Shown here piece by piece: positions 17,702 through 26,139 of a DNA stretch of 64,000 nt (the stretch's first letter is position 1; the number at the start of each line of letters is the position of its first letter). This DNA is from Siculibacillus sp. (GTDB lineage Bacteria; Pseudomonadota; Alphaproteobacteria; Rhizobiales; Ancalomicrobiaceae), in NCBI GenBank assembly GCA_030247555.1, contig JAOTSD010000011.1, positions 1 to 64,000 of the forward strand, in the 5' to 3' direction. A model generated the notes under the pieces. That model made no database searches. It was given only the letters and a program-made list of their open reading frames with translations, and was not told the DNA's origin. The position numbers were made by a program, and so were the translations under genes.

Positions 17702-18401
17702 AGTCAGCGGAATCGTCTTCGCCCACCCCGGTGGCGCCGACGTGCTCGACGGCCTGTCGCTCACCCTGGAGCCCGGCGAGCGTCTGTGCCTTCTCGGACC
17801 CAACGGCGCCGGCAAGAGCACCCTGCTGCAGATCCTCGTCGGCCTTCTCGTTCCCCGGTCCGGCCGCATCGTCGCCTTCGGGCGCGAGCGGCGGGCCGAA
17901 GCGGACTTCCACGAAGTGCGCCGGCGGGCGGGCTTCGTCTTCCAGGACCCGGACGACCAGCTCTTCTGCCCGACGGTCGCCGAGGACGTCGCCTTCGGCC
18001 CGCTCAACCTCGGCAAGTCGCGCCGGGAGGCGGCGGCGATCGTCGAGGCGACGCTCGAGCGCCTCGATCTCCAGCATCTGCGCGACCGCATCACCCACAA
18101 GCTCTCGGGTGGCGAGAAGCGACTGGTGACGCTCGCCGCCGTACTGGCGATGGACCCGGAGGTCCTGCTGCTCGACGAGCCGACCAACGCCCTCGACGAA
18201 CGCATCTACGCGCGTCTGGTCGACATCCTGCTCGGCCTGCCCCAGGCGATGATCGTCGTGTCGCACGACCCGCATTTCCGTCGCATGATCGGAACGCGCG
18301 CCGTCGCCCTTCGGGAGGGGCGTCTCGTCGACGTCGACGAGGCGTCGCACGCCGATCCTCGGATCGAAGCCCGCGCCACCGGGCACGACGAGACCCGGTG
18401 A
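17685..18401 (+). CDS. cbiO: ECF transporter ATPase subunit CbiO
   Basis: 238 aa ABC ATPase. Walker A GPNGAGKST is at residues 38-46, the Q loop in VFQDPDDQLF, the signature LSGGEKR near residue 140, Walker B LLLDEPTNALD near 160, and the switch histidine in VVSHDPHF. It powers cobalt/nickel uptake with CbiQ and CbiM. The GTG start at 17685 lies within the last codons of cbiQ and gives the normal N-terminus MSPLLEVSGIVFAHP. Upstream codons in this frame have no protein-like sequence. Confidence 0.94.
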   Translation: MSPLLEVSGIVFAHPGGADVLDGLSLTLEPGERLCLLGPNGAGKSTLLQILVGLLVPRSGRIVAFGRERRAEADFHEVRRRAGFVFQDPDDQLFCPTVAEDVAFGPLNLGKSRREAAAIVEATLERLDLQHLRDRITHKLSGGEKRLVTLAAVLAMDPEVLLLDEPTNALDERIYARLVDILLGLPQAMIVVSHDPHFRRMIGTRAVALREGRLVDVDEASHADPRIEARATGHDETR

Positions 18402-18432
18402 CGCCCCGCCCCGACGCCCGGAGAGACGCATC

Positions 18433-19494
18433 GTGACCGACGCCACCGCTCACCATCACCTCTGGCCCGGCGTCCCCTACGCCCTCGCCGCGGCGCTGCT
18501 CTTCGCCGTCGTGCCCCCGCTCTCCAAGCTCCTCGTCGCCACCGTCGATCCGTTCATGACGGCGGGGCTGCTCTATCTCGGCGCCGGCGTCGGGCTCGCC
18601 GGCCTGCGCCTCGTCCCCGGGGCGCTCGGCCGCGAGGGAGCGCTCCGGCGCGACGATCTGCCCTGGCTGGTCGGCGCCGTCGCCACCGGCGGCGTGATCG
18701 CGCCGGTCCTGTTGATGATCGGGCTGGCCCGCACCTCGGCCTCCGGCGGCGCCCTCCTGCTCAACCTCGAGGGACTGGCGACGATGGCGATCGCCTGGAT
18801 CGTCTTCCGCGAGAACGTCGACCGCCGCCTCCTCATCGGCGCCGCCGCCATCCTGAGCGGGGCGGTGCTCCTGACCTGGGACGGCGGAAAGGTGTCGCTC
18901 GATTCCGGTGCGCTCCTCATCGCCGGTGCCTGCCTCGCCTGGGGCATCGACAACAACCTGACGCGCAAGGTCTCGGCGGCCGATCCGATCGTGCTGACCA
19001 TCGTCAAGGGCTGCGCGGCGGGAAGCGTGAACATCGGGATCGCGCTGGCCTCCGGCGCATCGCCGCCGGCCGGTCCGGTCGTTCTCGGCGCGATGGTGCT
19101 CGGCTTCTTCGGCATCGGCTCGAGCCTCGTCCTCTTCATACTGGCGCTCCGCCATCTCGGAACGGCGCGCACCGGCGCCTATTTCTCGCTCGCCCCCTTC
19201 ATCGGCGCGGCCATCTCGGTCGCGTTCCTGGGCGAACCGGTGACGCTGCGCCTGTCGATCGCCGCCGCGGCGATGGCCGTCGGTCTGTGGTTGCATCTGG
19301 CCGAACGCCACGAGCACGAGCACGTCCACGAGCCGTTGGAGCACGACCACCTCCACCACCACGACGACCACCACTCCCATTCCCACGACGGGCCGGTGGA
19401 CGAACCGCATTCGCACCCCCATCGCCATGCCGCGATCCGCCACGCCCATGTCCATTACCCTGACCTGCACCACCGGCACGGCCACACGCCCTGA
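18433..19494 (+). CDS. EamA/DMT-family permease with histidine-rich C-terminal tail
   Basis: 353 aa. Two EamA repeats with about ten membrane helices occupy residues 12-287. Then comes a cytoplasmic tail of about 60 residues (290-353) with about two dozen histidines in H-x-H patterns, plus a small HHH cluster near the N-terminus. DMT permeases carry varied substrates, and the tail is typical of metal-handling proteins. It starts with GTG at 18433, 31 nt after cbiO, so it belongs to the cobalt/nickel operon. A role as metal exporter, metal buffer or auxiliary importer is inferred. EamA-type proteins next to Co/Ni uptake genes are seen elsewhere, but substrate proof is not available from sequence. 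Confidence 0.82.
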   Translation: MTDATAHHHLWPGVPYALAAALLFAVVPPLSKLLVATVDPFMTAGLLYLGAGVGLAGLRLVPGALGREGALRRDDLPWLVGAVATGGVIAPVLLMIGLARTSASGGALLLNLEGLATMAIAWIVFRENVDRRLLIGAAAILSGAVLLTWDGGKVSLDSGALLIAGACLAWGIDNNLTRKVSAADPIVLTIVKGCAAGSVNIGIALASGASPPAGPVVLGAMVLGFFGIGSSLVLFILALRHLGTARTGAYFSLAPFIGAAISVAFLGEPVTLRLSIAAAAMAVGLWLHLAERHEHEHVHEPLEHDHLHHHDDHHSHSHDGPVDEPHSHPHRHAAIRHAHVHYPDLHHRHGHTP

Positions 19495-19570
19495 AGTTCC
19501 GGACGACGCGGCCGGCCGGAGATGGCGTCGAGCCGCGACCGAGGCTCCGCGATCCGGCCCGGGTGCCCCC

Positions 19571-19612
19571 TCGCATTTGCATATGCAGTTTTCGAAAAAA
19601 TAGCCTATTCTG
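19571..19612 (+). promoter_or_regulatory. AT-rich promoter-like segment with TGCATATGCA palindrome
   Basis: In an otherwise very GC-rich gap (19495-19760), this 42-nt stretch is AT-rich. It holds a perfect 10-bp palindrome (19578-19587), an overlapping TTGCAT -35-like hexamer (19577-19582) and a TAGCCT -10-like hexamer 18 nt later (19601-19606). It suggests a separate promoter, with an operator on its -35, for the second NikL-like gene and nikR. Confidence 0.4.
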
Positions 19613-19760
19613 TTCGTGCGGGGTGCCGGGATGGTGGCCGACGCATGGTCTCGTCGCCGCCCTCCCGGTTCCCGCCCTCGACGCCCGCCCCGGCGGAGCG
19701 AGGCACACCGCCCCGGCCGAAGCCGCCACGCCGGCCTCGCCCCTCTTCGGGAGACACGAC

Positions 19761-20450
19761 ATGAACCGACCGATCGAAGCGTTGCGTCGGCTTCGCGCGG
19801 CCTTTCTCCTGGCCACGCTCCCGCTCGTCGTCGCCGTCGGTCCGGCCGAGGCCCATCGGCTGAAGGTGTTCGCCACCGTCGAGGACGGCGACATCTTCGG
19901 CCACGCCTTCTTCGTCGGTGGTGGCCGTCCGGAGGGGGCGGAACTGACGATCGCGGATGCGAATGGCGTCGAGGCGTTCCACGGTAGGACCGACCCGCAG
20001 GGTGGCTTCCGTTGGCGCCCGCTCGTCGCACTCGACTACACGATCACGGTCGACACCGGCGACGGCCATCGCGTCGTCGGTACCGTCGCCGCCGACCGCT
20101 TGGCCTCCGTGGCGTCGCCGCCGTCGCCCGCGGTGAGCGTCGCGGGGAAAGTCCCCCCGCCGGACATCCCCGCGGCGACCCCGGTCGCCACCTCGACCGC
20201 ACCCGCCGCCGACCCCGGCGCCGCCTGCCTCTCGCCCATCGATCCCGCCGCCCTGGCGAAGATCGCGGAATCTCGGGTCGACCAGGCCGTCGCTCGGCAA
20301 TTGCGCCCGTTGATCGAGGCCTACGATCAGGCCGAGGGGCGCGTGCGCATCAACGACGTGCTCGGCGGCATCGGCATGATCGTCGGGCTCTTCGGAACCG
20401 CCGCCTGGGCGACGGCGCGGCGCCGTCCGTCCGAGGTTCGCGACGTCTGA
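19761..20450 (+). CDS. Second NikL/CbiL-like protein
   Basis: 229 aa. A signal peptide ends at AEAHR, again leaving histidine near the mature N-terminus. Then a small beta domain (about 33-110), an Ala/Pro-rich linker with a cysteine (AACLSP), an amphipathic helix (about 172-200) and a C-terminal membrane helix (VLGGIGMIVGLFG...) ending in ARRRP. Domain order and the GGIG-x-IVG membrane motif match the NikL-like protein at 16287-16904, so this is a diverged paralogue, without its own M, Q or O gene. The ATG at 19761 follows GGGAGAC. It may serve a transporter encoded elsewhere or exchange with the first copy. Confidence 0.75.
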   Translation: MNRPIEALRRLRAAFLLATLPLVVAVGPAEAHRLKVFATVEDGDIFGHAFFVGGGRPEGAELTIADANGVEAFHGRTDPQGGFRWRPLVALDYTITVDTGDGHRVVGTVAADRLASVASPPSPAVSVAGKVPPPDIPAATPVATSTAPAADPGAACLSPIDPAALAKIAESRVDQAVARQLRPLIEAYDQAEGRVRINDVLGGIGMIVGLFGTAAWATARRRPSEVRDV

Positions 20451-20641
20451 AGCCGATCCCGGTCGACGGCTCCTCTTCCCTCTCTCGCCGCGCCTGCCGC
20501 GCCATCGCCGCCGTTTCCCGCCGGTCTCACCCGTGAGGACTTGACGGCGATCGAGGACATCGCCACGACGATCCCGGGTCGGAACGATTTCCGCACCCGG
20601 CGCGGTTCGTGCCGCCCTTCGCGATTTCGAGGAGACCTGCC

Positions 20642-21040
20642 GTGCTGCGCGTGACTCTGACCTTCGACGACGAGTTGATGGGCGAGATCGACGAGTTCAT
20701 GGAATCCCGCGGTTACTCCAACCGATCGGAGGCGGTGCGCGACCTCACCCGCGCCGGATTGGCGCAGGGCATCGAGGCGGTCGGCGAGACCCGCGATTGC
20801 CTCGCCTCCCTCACCTTCGTCTACGATCCGGAGACCCGCGAACTGGCGAAGCGGCTGGCGATCGCCTACCGAGATCGCCCCGAATTGACGGCGACGCGGA
20901 TGCAGCGCCCTCTGCCCGGTGGTGAAGTTCTCGAGGTCACCCTGCTCGAGGGGGCGACGACCGCGATCCGCGCCTTCGCCGCGTCGATCCGCGCCGAGCG
21001 CGGCGTCCGCAACGGCGAACTGGTGATCATCCCGGCCTGA
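20642..21040 (+). CDS. nikR: NikR-family repressor lacking the nickel ligands
   Basis: 132 aa, matching E. coli NikR (133 aa) without gaps over most of its length. Residues 1-45 are the ribbon-helix-helix, with the DNA-contact residues R3, T5 and T7 kept. Residues about 55-132 are the ACT-like C-terminal domain (VYDPETRELAKR, LEVTLLEG, RAERGVRNGEL). All four high-affinity nickel ligands of E. coli NikR are replaced: H76 by R77, H87 by Q88, H89 by P90 and C95 by V96. DNA specificity is thus probably kept while metal sensing is not canonical. The GTG start at 20642 has GAGGAG 7 nt upstream. The likely target is the NikR-type operator at 14463-14490. It could sense cobalt, another ligand, or nothing. 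Confidence 0.85.
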   Translation: MLRVTLTFDDELMGEIDEFMESRGYSNRSEAVRDLTRAGLAQGIEAVGETRDCLASLTFVYDPETRELAKRLAIAYRDRPELTATRMQRPLPGGEVLEVTLLEGATTAIRAFAASIRAERGVRNGELVIIPA

Positions 21041-21041
21041 C

Positions 21042-21068
21042 CCATCGGTCTTCGCGAAAGGCCGATGG
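21042..21068. terminator. Bidirectional hairpin between nikR and the caspase gene
   Basis: CCATCGGTCTT (21042-21052) pairs with AAGGCCGATGG (21058-21068), 11 bp with one T-G pair and a 5-nt loop. It starts right after the nikR stop and lies between convergent genes. Confidence 0.65.
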
Positions 21069-21160
21069 CGTTCGCGGCGTCGGTGCCCGATTCCTCCGAT
21101 CGGCACGAGAATGCCGGCGCCGCCGAGGTCCGGAAGCGTCGAGGCCTCCGGGATTCGGCA

Positions 21161-23560
21161 TCAGATCCCGAGCATCGGCGACAGCTTCGGCGTCGCCTTC
21201 GCCGGTGCCTCCTGGGCCGGCGGCCGGCGCACCTCCGGCGGCGGAGCGGCGGGTTTGGCCTGTTCGCGGGCGACCGGACGAGGTGGCTGGCGATCCGGCT
21301 TCGCCTGGGCCGGCTTGGTGCGCTCCGGCTTCTTGGTGGCGACACAGCGACCGTTCTGCTCGATCTCTCCGGTACCGCACTCGAGCGGACAGACGCGGGC
21401 CTGCGGCTCCGCTTCGAGACGGGCGAGGAGGCCGGCGTCGAGGGAGAGCTCATCGGCCGCTGTCTTCTGGCCGCGCCGCTCGAGATAGCGGGCGGCCGCC
21501 CGGCGCGTTCCCTTGTCGTCCTTCTCGTCGATCAGCACTTCCCAGCAGCCGACGCGCTTCAACGCCGTCTGGATCTGACGGTTCGACACCGGCGGCAAGG
21601 GCGCCGGATCGACCGGGCGGACCACCGGCGGCGGCTCGAGCGCCGCCACCACCAGAGGTGCGATGGCCGGACACCGCAGCCCGTCGCGCAATCGGGCGAG
21701 CGCCTCGCGACCGGCTTCGCCCGCCTGTTTCAGGCGCTCGACCTCGGCCCGCTCCTGCGCGCAGATCGTCTCGGCCTCACGACGCGCCTTCTCGGCGGCC
21801 TCCGCCTCGCGCCTGGCCTTCTCCTCGGCCTCGCGACGGGCCTGGGCGGTCATCGCATCGCGCTTGGCCTTCTCGGCGGCTTCGGCCGCGATCCGCGCCT
21901 TCTCCGCCGCCTCCGCCTCTCGGCGGGCCTTTTCCTCCGCCTCGCGGCGGGCTTGGGCGGCTTCGGCCTCGCGCTTGGCCTTCTCGGCGGCTTCCGCCGC
22001 GATCCGCGCCTTCTCGGCGACCTCCGCCTCGCGACGCGCCTTCTCGGCGGCCTCCGCGTCGCGCCTGGCCTTCTCCTCGGCCTCGCGACGGGCCTGGGCG
22101 GTCATCGCCTCACGTTTGGCCTTCTCGGCGGCTTCCGCCGCGATCCGCGCCCTCTCTGCCGCTTCCGCCTCGCGCCTGGCCTTCTCTTCGGCTTCGCGAC
22201 GGACCTGAGCCGCCTCGGCTTCGCGCTTGGCCTTCTCGGCGGCTTCAGCCGCGATCCGCGCCTTCTCCGCCGCTTCCGCCTCGCGCCTGGCCTTCTCTTC
22301 GGCTTCGCGACGGACCTGAGCCGCCTCGGCTTCGCGCTTGGCTTTCTCGGCGGCTTCAGCCGCGATCCGCGCCTTCTCCGCCGCTTCCGCCTCGCGCTTG
22401 GCCTTCTCCTCCGCTTCGCGGCGGGCCTTCTCGGCGGCCTCCGCCGCGGCGATGTCGGCCTTGGCACGGGTGATCGCCTCGGCGGAAACCGGGCATTTCA
22501 CCCGCCTCGCCAGATCGTCGAGTTGATCGCGCCGGCCAGCACCGCGCGCCGCCTCGATCTCGCTCGCCTCTGCGGCGCACAGCTTCCGCTGCTCCTCCTC
22601 GCGGCGGCGCCGCTCGATGCGGCGCAACTCCTCCTCGGCGGCCCTCTCGGTCACTTCCAGAGCCGCCAGACGAAACCGAGCATCTTCCAGAAAGGAGGAG
22701 TCGGGAAATCGCGAAATGAAGTCCCGGAGGTCGGCCGCCTGCCCGGAGAAGCGGATGCGCGCCCAGAACATCGCGTCCGATTCGCCCCGGTTGAGGTAGT
22801 AGTCGTCCAGCATCGAGATGGTGATCTCGGGCAACTGCCGCCCGCCGGTGGCGTCCGCCACGTCCTTGGTCACCAGCCGGAACAACCGCGCGATCTCGAG
22901 GCCGGGCTCCGAGAGGCGTTTCAGCAGGGCTCGGGTGAAGGGGCTGTGGCGGTCCTTGCCGTCCTCGGCCACTTCGAACGGCGCCGTGGCGAAGACCGTG
23001 ACCGAACCCTGGACCTTCCTGACCCGCGTCAGGCCGCGCGTCACCCCGGACGGCGGCGTCACGCCGCCGGGCTGCGGCTTCTCGGTGAAGGGGTCGTTGC
23101 GGCAGGCGTCGAAGATCAGGATGCGGACGCCGCTCACCTTGGAGATCACGTCCTTGAGATCGTCGGCCGGCAGCATGTCGAACTTCAGCGCGTCCTCGTC
23201 CTCGAGCGCGGCGTCGACGGGGACGAGAAAGAAGCGCCCCTGATACTGGAGCGCATGGCCGGCGTAGAATACCAAGGCGGTGTCGGCGCCGCTGGTCAGG
23301 CGCGAGAAGTCCTTGAGGACATTGCGGATGTCGTTCTTCTGCACGTCGGTGCGCAGCATCACCTCGAAGCCGAGACTGCGCAACGCGGAGGACATGTCCT
23401 CGGCGTCGTTGCGCGGGTTCGAGAGGGCGACGATGCTCTTGTAGGACGAATTGCCGATCACCAGCGCGACGCGACGCTCCGCCGCCGCCGGCATCACCAG
23501 CGCCGATACCAGCAAGGCGAGGCCGAGAACGGCCGCACCGAAGAGGCGTGACACCATCAT
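21161..23560 (-). CDS. Exported caspase-family (C14) peptidase with long coiled coil
   Basis: 799 aa. A signal peptide (residues 1-27) is followed by a caspase-like domain (about 28-260) with both catalytic residues: H102 in FYAGH and C153 in IFDACRN. A linker with several cysteines follows, then a very long KA/RREAEEK-type charged repeat (about residues 367-600), predicted to be a single coiled coil like the TolA stalk. Then come a Pro-rich stretch, a small domain (about 650-720) with a CPLECGTGEIEQNGRC cysteine pair, and a Pro/Ala/Lys tail. The start is the ATG at 23560, followed directly by a second ATG. It is the last gene of a minus-strand run after the trypsin/pseudo-caspase gene. Domain layout implies a periplasmic or envelope peptidase held on a long stalk. 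The target is unknown. Confidence 0.85.
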   Translation of the reverse strand: MMVSRLFGAAVLGLALLVSALVMPAAAERRVALVIGNSSYKSIVALSNPRNDAEDMSSALRSLGFEVMLRTDVQKNDIRNVLKDFSRLTSGADTALVFYAGHALQYQGRFFLVPVDAALEDEDALKFDMLPADDLKDVISKVSGVRILIFDACRNDPFTEKPQPGGVTPPSGVTRGLTRVRKVQGSVTVFATAPFEVAEDGKDRHSPFTRALLKRLSEPGLEIARLFRLVTKDVADATGGRQLPEITISMLDDYYLNRGESDAMFWARIRFSGQAADLRDFISRFPDSSFLEDARFRLAALEVTERAAEEELRRIERRRREEEQRKLCAAEASEIEAARGAGRRDQLDDLARRVKCPVSAEAITRAKADIAAAEAAEKARREAEEKAKREAEAAEKARIAAEAAEKAKREAEAAQVRREAEEKARREAEAAEKARIAAEAAEKAKREAEAAQVRREAEEKARREAEAAERARIAAEAAEKAKREAMTAQARREAEEKARRDAEAAEKARREAEVAEKARIAAEAAEKAKREAEAAQARREAEEKARREAEAAEKARIAAEAAEKAKRDAMTAQARREAEEKARREAEAAEKARREAETICAQERAEVERLKQAGEAGREALARLRDGLRCPAIAPLVVAALEPPPVVRPVDPAPLPPVSNRQIQTALKRVGCWEVLIDEKDDKGTRRAAARYLERRGQKTAADELSLDAGLLARLEAEPQARVCPLECGTGEIEQNGRCVATKKPERTKPAQAKPDRQPPRPVAREQAKPAAPPPEVRRPPAQEAPAKATPKLSPMLGI
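21775..22460 (-). repeat. Coding repeat for the caspase coiled coil
   Basis: About 690 nt of imperfect tandem repeat encode units of the form AEKARIAAEAAEKAKREAEA followed by an xxRREAEEKARRE segment. At least five long copies are visible, some nearly identical at DNA level (for example near 22200 and 22320). This indicates recent duplication by slippage or recombination with frame kept. Confidence 0.85.
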
Positions 23561-23681
23561 GTGCGCGCCTCGCCGACGCTCCGGCGCGGGCGCCACCCGA
23601 CGGCGACGGCGCGGCGAACCGCGACGGACCCGTCGTTGCAGCGGCCGACCCGTGGCGCGTTCACGTCCGTTCCTCCCACCT

Positions 23682-26123
23682 TCACCGCCCCGCGTCGTCC
23701 GTCGCCGTCGCGAAGGACCAGCGCACCGCCGAAAGGGTTCCCGACGCGAAATCGGGCACGACCAGCGTCTTCACGTGGTCGTGGAAGAACACCAACCCTC
23801 CCGCCGCGTCGAGCGGATTGCCGTTCCGCTCGGGCAGATCGACGGCCTGGAGCGGCTTGTCCGCCACGACGGCCAGAAGGATCGAGCGCCCGTTGGCGCC
23901 GGCCGCCGGCAGCGGCACCGTCGTCTCTCGATCCGAGCGTAGCAGATTCACGTCGGGATCGAGCCGCGGGCGTTTGCGGAGTTCGCCGAGATCGGGCCAG
24001 ACCTGCTGCATGGCGCCGTTCTCGCCGATGCGCACGAGGATGAGCCAACCGGGCTTGCGGACGGTGACACGGGCCGTGGCCCCCTTGTCGGCGACACGGA
24101 TGCGCACTTCCGCCGGGTTCTCGAAGACCGCCGCCTGCCGGGTCTCCGCACCGCGCGCCTGAACCGCCATCATCGCCAGACCGCGCAGCGTCGCATCCGC
24201 ATGGAACTGCGGCGTCACTCCGAGGCGGCAGGTCGCACCGATCTCCTCGCAGGCCTGAGCGGCTTCGGTCCGCAACGTGTCGGCGAAGGTCCCCAGAGTG
24301 ACGGGGCCGCTCGATCCGGCGGTCAGGCGACGCGCCCGCATGCCGTTGATCCACAGCCGGGTGAAGAGGCCGGCCGGTTCCTCGCCGCGCTGGTCGACGA
24401 GCGCCCACTGGTCGAAATTGGCACCGACCCAGACGGCGGCTCGTCCGCTCGGATCGACCCCCCAGTCCTCGACCTCGCGCAGCGCGACGTCGCGCAGGTC
24501 GTCGGCGAGTTCGACGTGAGCCTCCACCGCGCGCACCACCTGAGCCTCGCCGTCGCGTGCCGTCGCGGGACGTTGCCGCGCCCGACGGCTGACCTGGGTG
24601 GCGTCGAACACCGCCGTGACGTTGCGATCCTGCAACCGGTCGAAGACGCGGCGCAGATCCCGCGTGGTGACCGGCCCGCGCACGTCGCGCACCCGGCCGT
24701 CCCCGTCCTTGACGAAGCTCGTGTCGTAGGGGGCGATCACCGGCCCCGCCGGACCGTCGCGCAGCGCCGGGAAGACTCGGCTCTGGAAGCCCTGGCCGGA
24801 ATAGTAGAGGAACACCCGTGCATCCGGCGTCGACCCCTGGACCAGCCAGGAGTCGAGCGCGGCGAGGATGTTGTCGCGGGTCGCCTTCTCGTTGGTCAGG
24901 GTCAGCACCTGTTCGCGGCGATAGCCCAGCACATCGACCAGCATCGAGGCGACCGCTCGCGCGTCGTTGACCGACCCCTTGAGTTCGATCGGTGCGAGGT
25001 AGCCGTCGATGCCGATCACCAGGGCGCGGTCGCCGCGTTCGATCGCCGCCGCGCTGCGCGCCAGCGCCGCCGGGGAAGTCAGCTCGAGCCGATCCTGGGC
25101 GGCCACCGTCGGATCGCCGCCGAGCGCCGCCACCATGTTGCCGGCCGGAACCGGCGCGTCGGCCGACAGACGGTCCTCGAGCGACGGCCGCGCAGCCACC
25201 GCCAGCGCCCCGGTCGTCACCTGCCGCAACCACGCCTCGAAGCTCGCCACGCGGGTATAGACGCCGAAACGGTCGCGCCGGCCGCAGCCCTCGCCCCAAC
25301 TGACCACGCCGACCTGGACCCAGCCGCCCCCCGCCGCACGCACCATCAGCGGTCCGCCGCTGTCGCCGCGACAGGCGTCGCGACCGCCCGCGGCATAACC
25401 GGCGCACAGATTGCGATCGTCGACGGAATTGTCCTTCGACGTTCCCTGCGACAACGAAGCCCGGCAACGCCCGATGTCGACGATCGGCAGCTCGACCTCC
25501 TGCAGGTTGCTCGGCAACCGCTCGAGGTCGAACGACGTGGTCTCCGCCAGGAAGCCCCAGCCGACCACCGTGCCCGCCACGCCCGCCAGATCGACGCCGC
25601 GATCGGCCTCGCCGGTGAGCCGCATGATCGGTACGCCGGCCGGCCGATCGAGCCGGACGAGGGCGATGTCGTTCTCGAACCGGGCCGGATCGAAGTCGGG
25701 GTGATAATAGATCTCCTGGACCCGGATCGCCCGACGGGCGAGCTCATCGTCCTGCGACATCACCGCCGGCAGGCGCCGCTGTCCGGCGACGATCAGCAGA
25801 TCACGGGTGTTGGTGGTCTGGCGGCGGGCGCCGTCGCCGGTCTTGGCGACGAAGCAATGCGCCGCGGTGAGCACCCAGTCGGCCGCGACGACCGTGCCGC
25901 CACACAGGAAACGGTGGCGACCGCGCCCACTCGGATCGGGCGAATAGATCTCGACCTGCGATGGCCAGGCGCCGGCCTCGGCGTCACGCCCGCCGACGAC
26001 GCGGGTCAGGCCGCGCTCGGGGTCGACCGTGCCCTGCGCCGCCGCCGGTGCGGCGGCGAGGCACGCGGCGAGGCCCAACACCCCCAAGAAAGCGACGAGG
26101 AAGGCGGTTTTCGCCGGTTTCAT
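23682..26123 (-). CDS. Trypsin-like protease fused to inactive caspase-like domain and DUF4384-like domain
   Basis: 813 aa with a signal peptide (1-30). Residues 41-303 are a complete S1 trypsin domain: RVVGG N-terminus, triad H89, D152 and S255, and D249 in the specificity pocket, which predicts cleavage after Lys/Arg. Residues about 363-600 have a caspase-like fold (RALVIGIDGYL, VNDARAVASMLVDVLGY), but the catalytic His is Q444 (YSGQG) and the catalytic Cys is T509 (FDATQ), so this part is a pseudoenzyme. The C-terminal 130 residues resemble DUF4384 (PGWLILVRIGENG, ILLAVVADKPL). It lies between the DUF4384-like membrane protein and the active caspase, 122 nt from the latter. A zymogen-type cascade is inferred: RVVGG is the type of N-terminus exposed by activation cleavage. 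Confidence 0.87.
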   Translation of the reverse strand: MKPAKTAFLVAFLGVLGLAACLAAAPAAAQGTVDPERGLTRVVGGRDAEAGAWPSQVEIYSPDPSGRGRHRFLCGGTVVAADWVLTAAHCFVAKTGDGARRQTTNTRDLLIVAGQRRLPAVMSQDDELARRAIRVQEIYYHPDFDPARFENDIALVRLDRPAGVPIMRLTGEADRGVDLAGVAGTVVGWGFLAETTSFDLERLPSNLQEVELPIVDIGRCRASLSQGTSKDNSVDDRNLCAGYAAGGRDACRGDSGGPLMVRAAGGGWVQVGVVSWGEGCGRRDRFGVYTRVASFEAWLRQVTTGALAVAARPSLEDRLSADAPVPAGNMVAALGGDPTVAAQDRLELTSPAALARSAAAIERGDRALVIGIDGYLAPIELKGSVNDARAVASMLVDVLGYRREQVLTLTNEKATRDNILAALDSWLVQGSTPDARVFLYYSGQGFQSRVFPALRDGPAGPVIAPYDTSFVKDGDGRVRDVRGPVTTRDLRRVFDRLQDRNVTAVFDATQVSRRARQRPATARDGEAQVVRAVEAHVELADDLRDVALREVEDWGVDPSGRAAVWVGANFDQWALVDQRGEEPAGLFTRLWINGMRARRLTAGSSGPVTLGTFADTLRTEAAQACEEIGATCRLGVTPQFHADATLRGLAMMAVQARGAETRQAAVFENPAEVRIRVADKGATARVTVRKPGWLILVRIGENGAMQQVWPDLGELRKRPRLDPDVNLLRSDRETTVPLPAAGANGRSILLAVVADKPLQAVDLPERNGNPLDAAGGLVFFHDHVKTLVVPDFASGTLSAVRWSFATATDDAGR

Positions 26124-26139
26124 CGATCGATCCTCGCGC

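Noticed and set aside
20451..20641. A second NikR-type operator in front of the nikR-like gene itself
   Set aside because: No GTATGA/TCATAC half-site pair with 16-nt spacing was found in this gap. Only a small unrelated inverted repeat (TCTCA/TGAGG) is present.
21775..22460. Repetitive DNA that could be taken for a CRISPR array
   Set aside because: The repeats are contiguous, without spacers, vary in length and keep an open coiled-coil reading frame. No cas genes are present.
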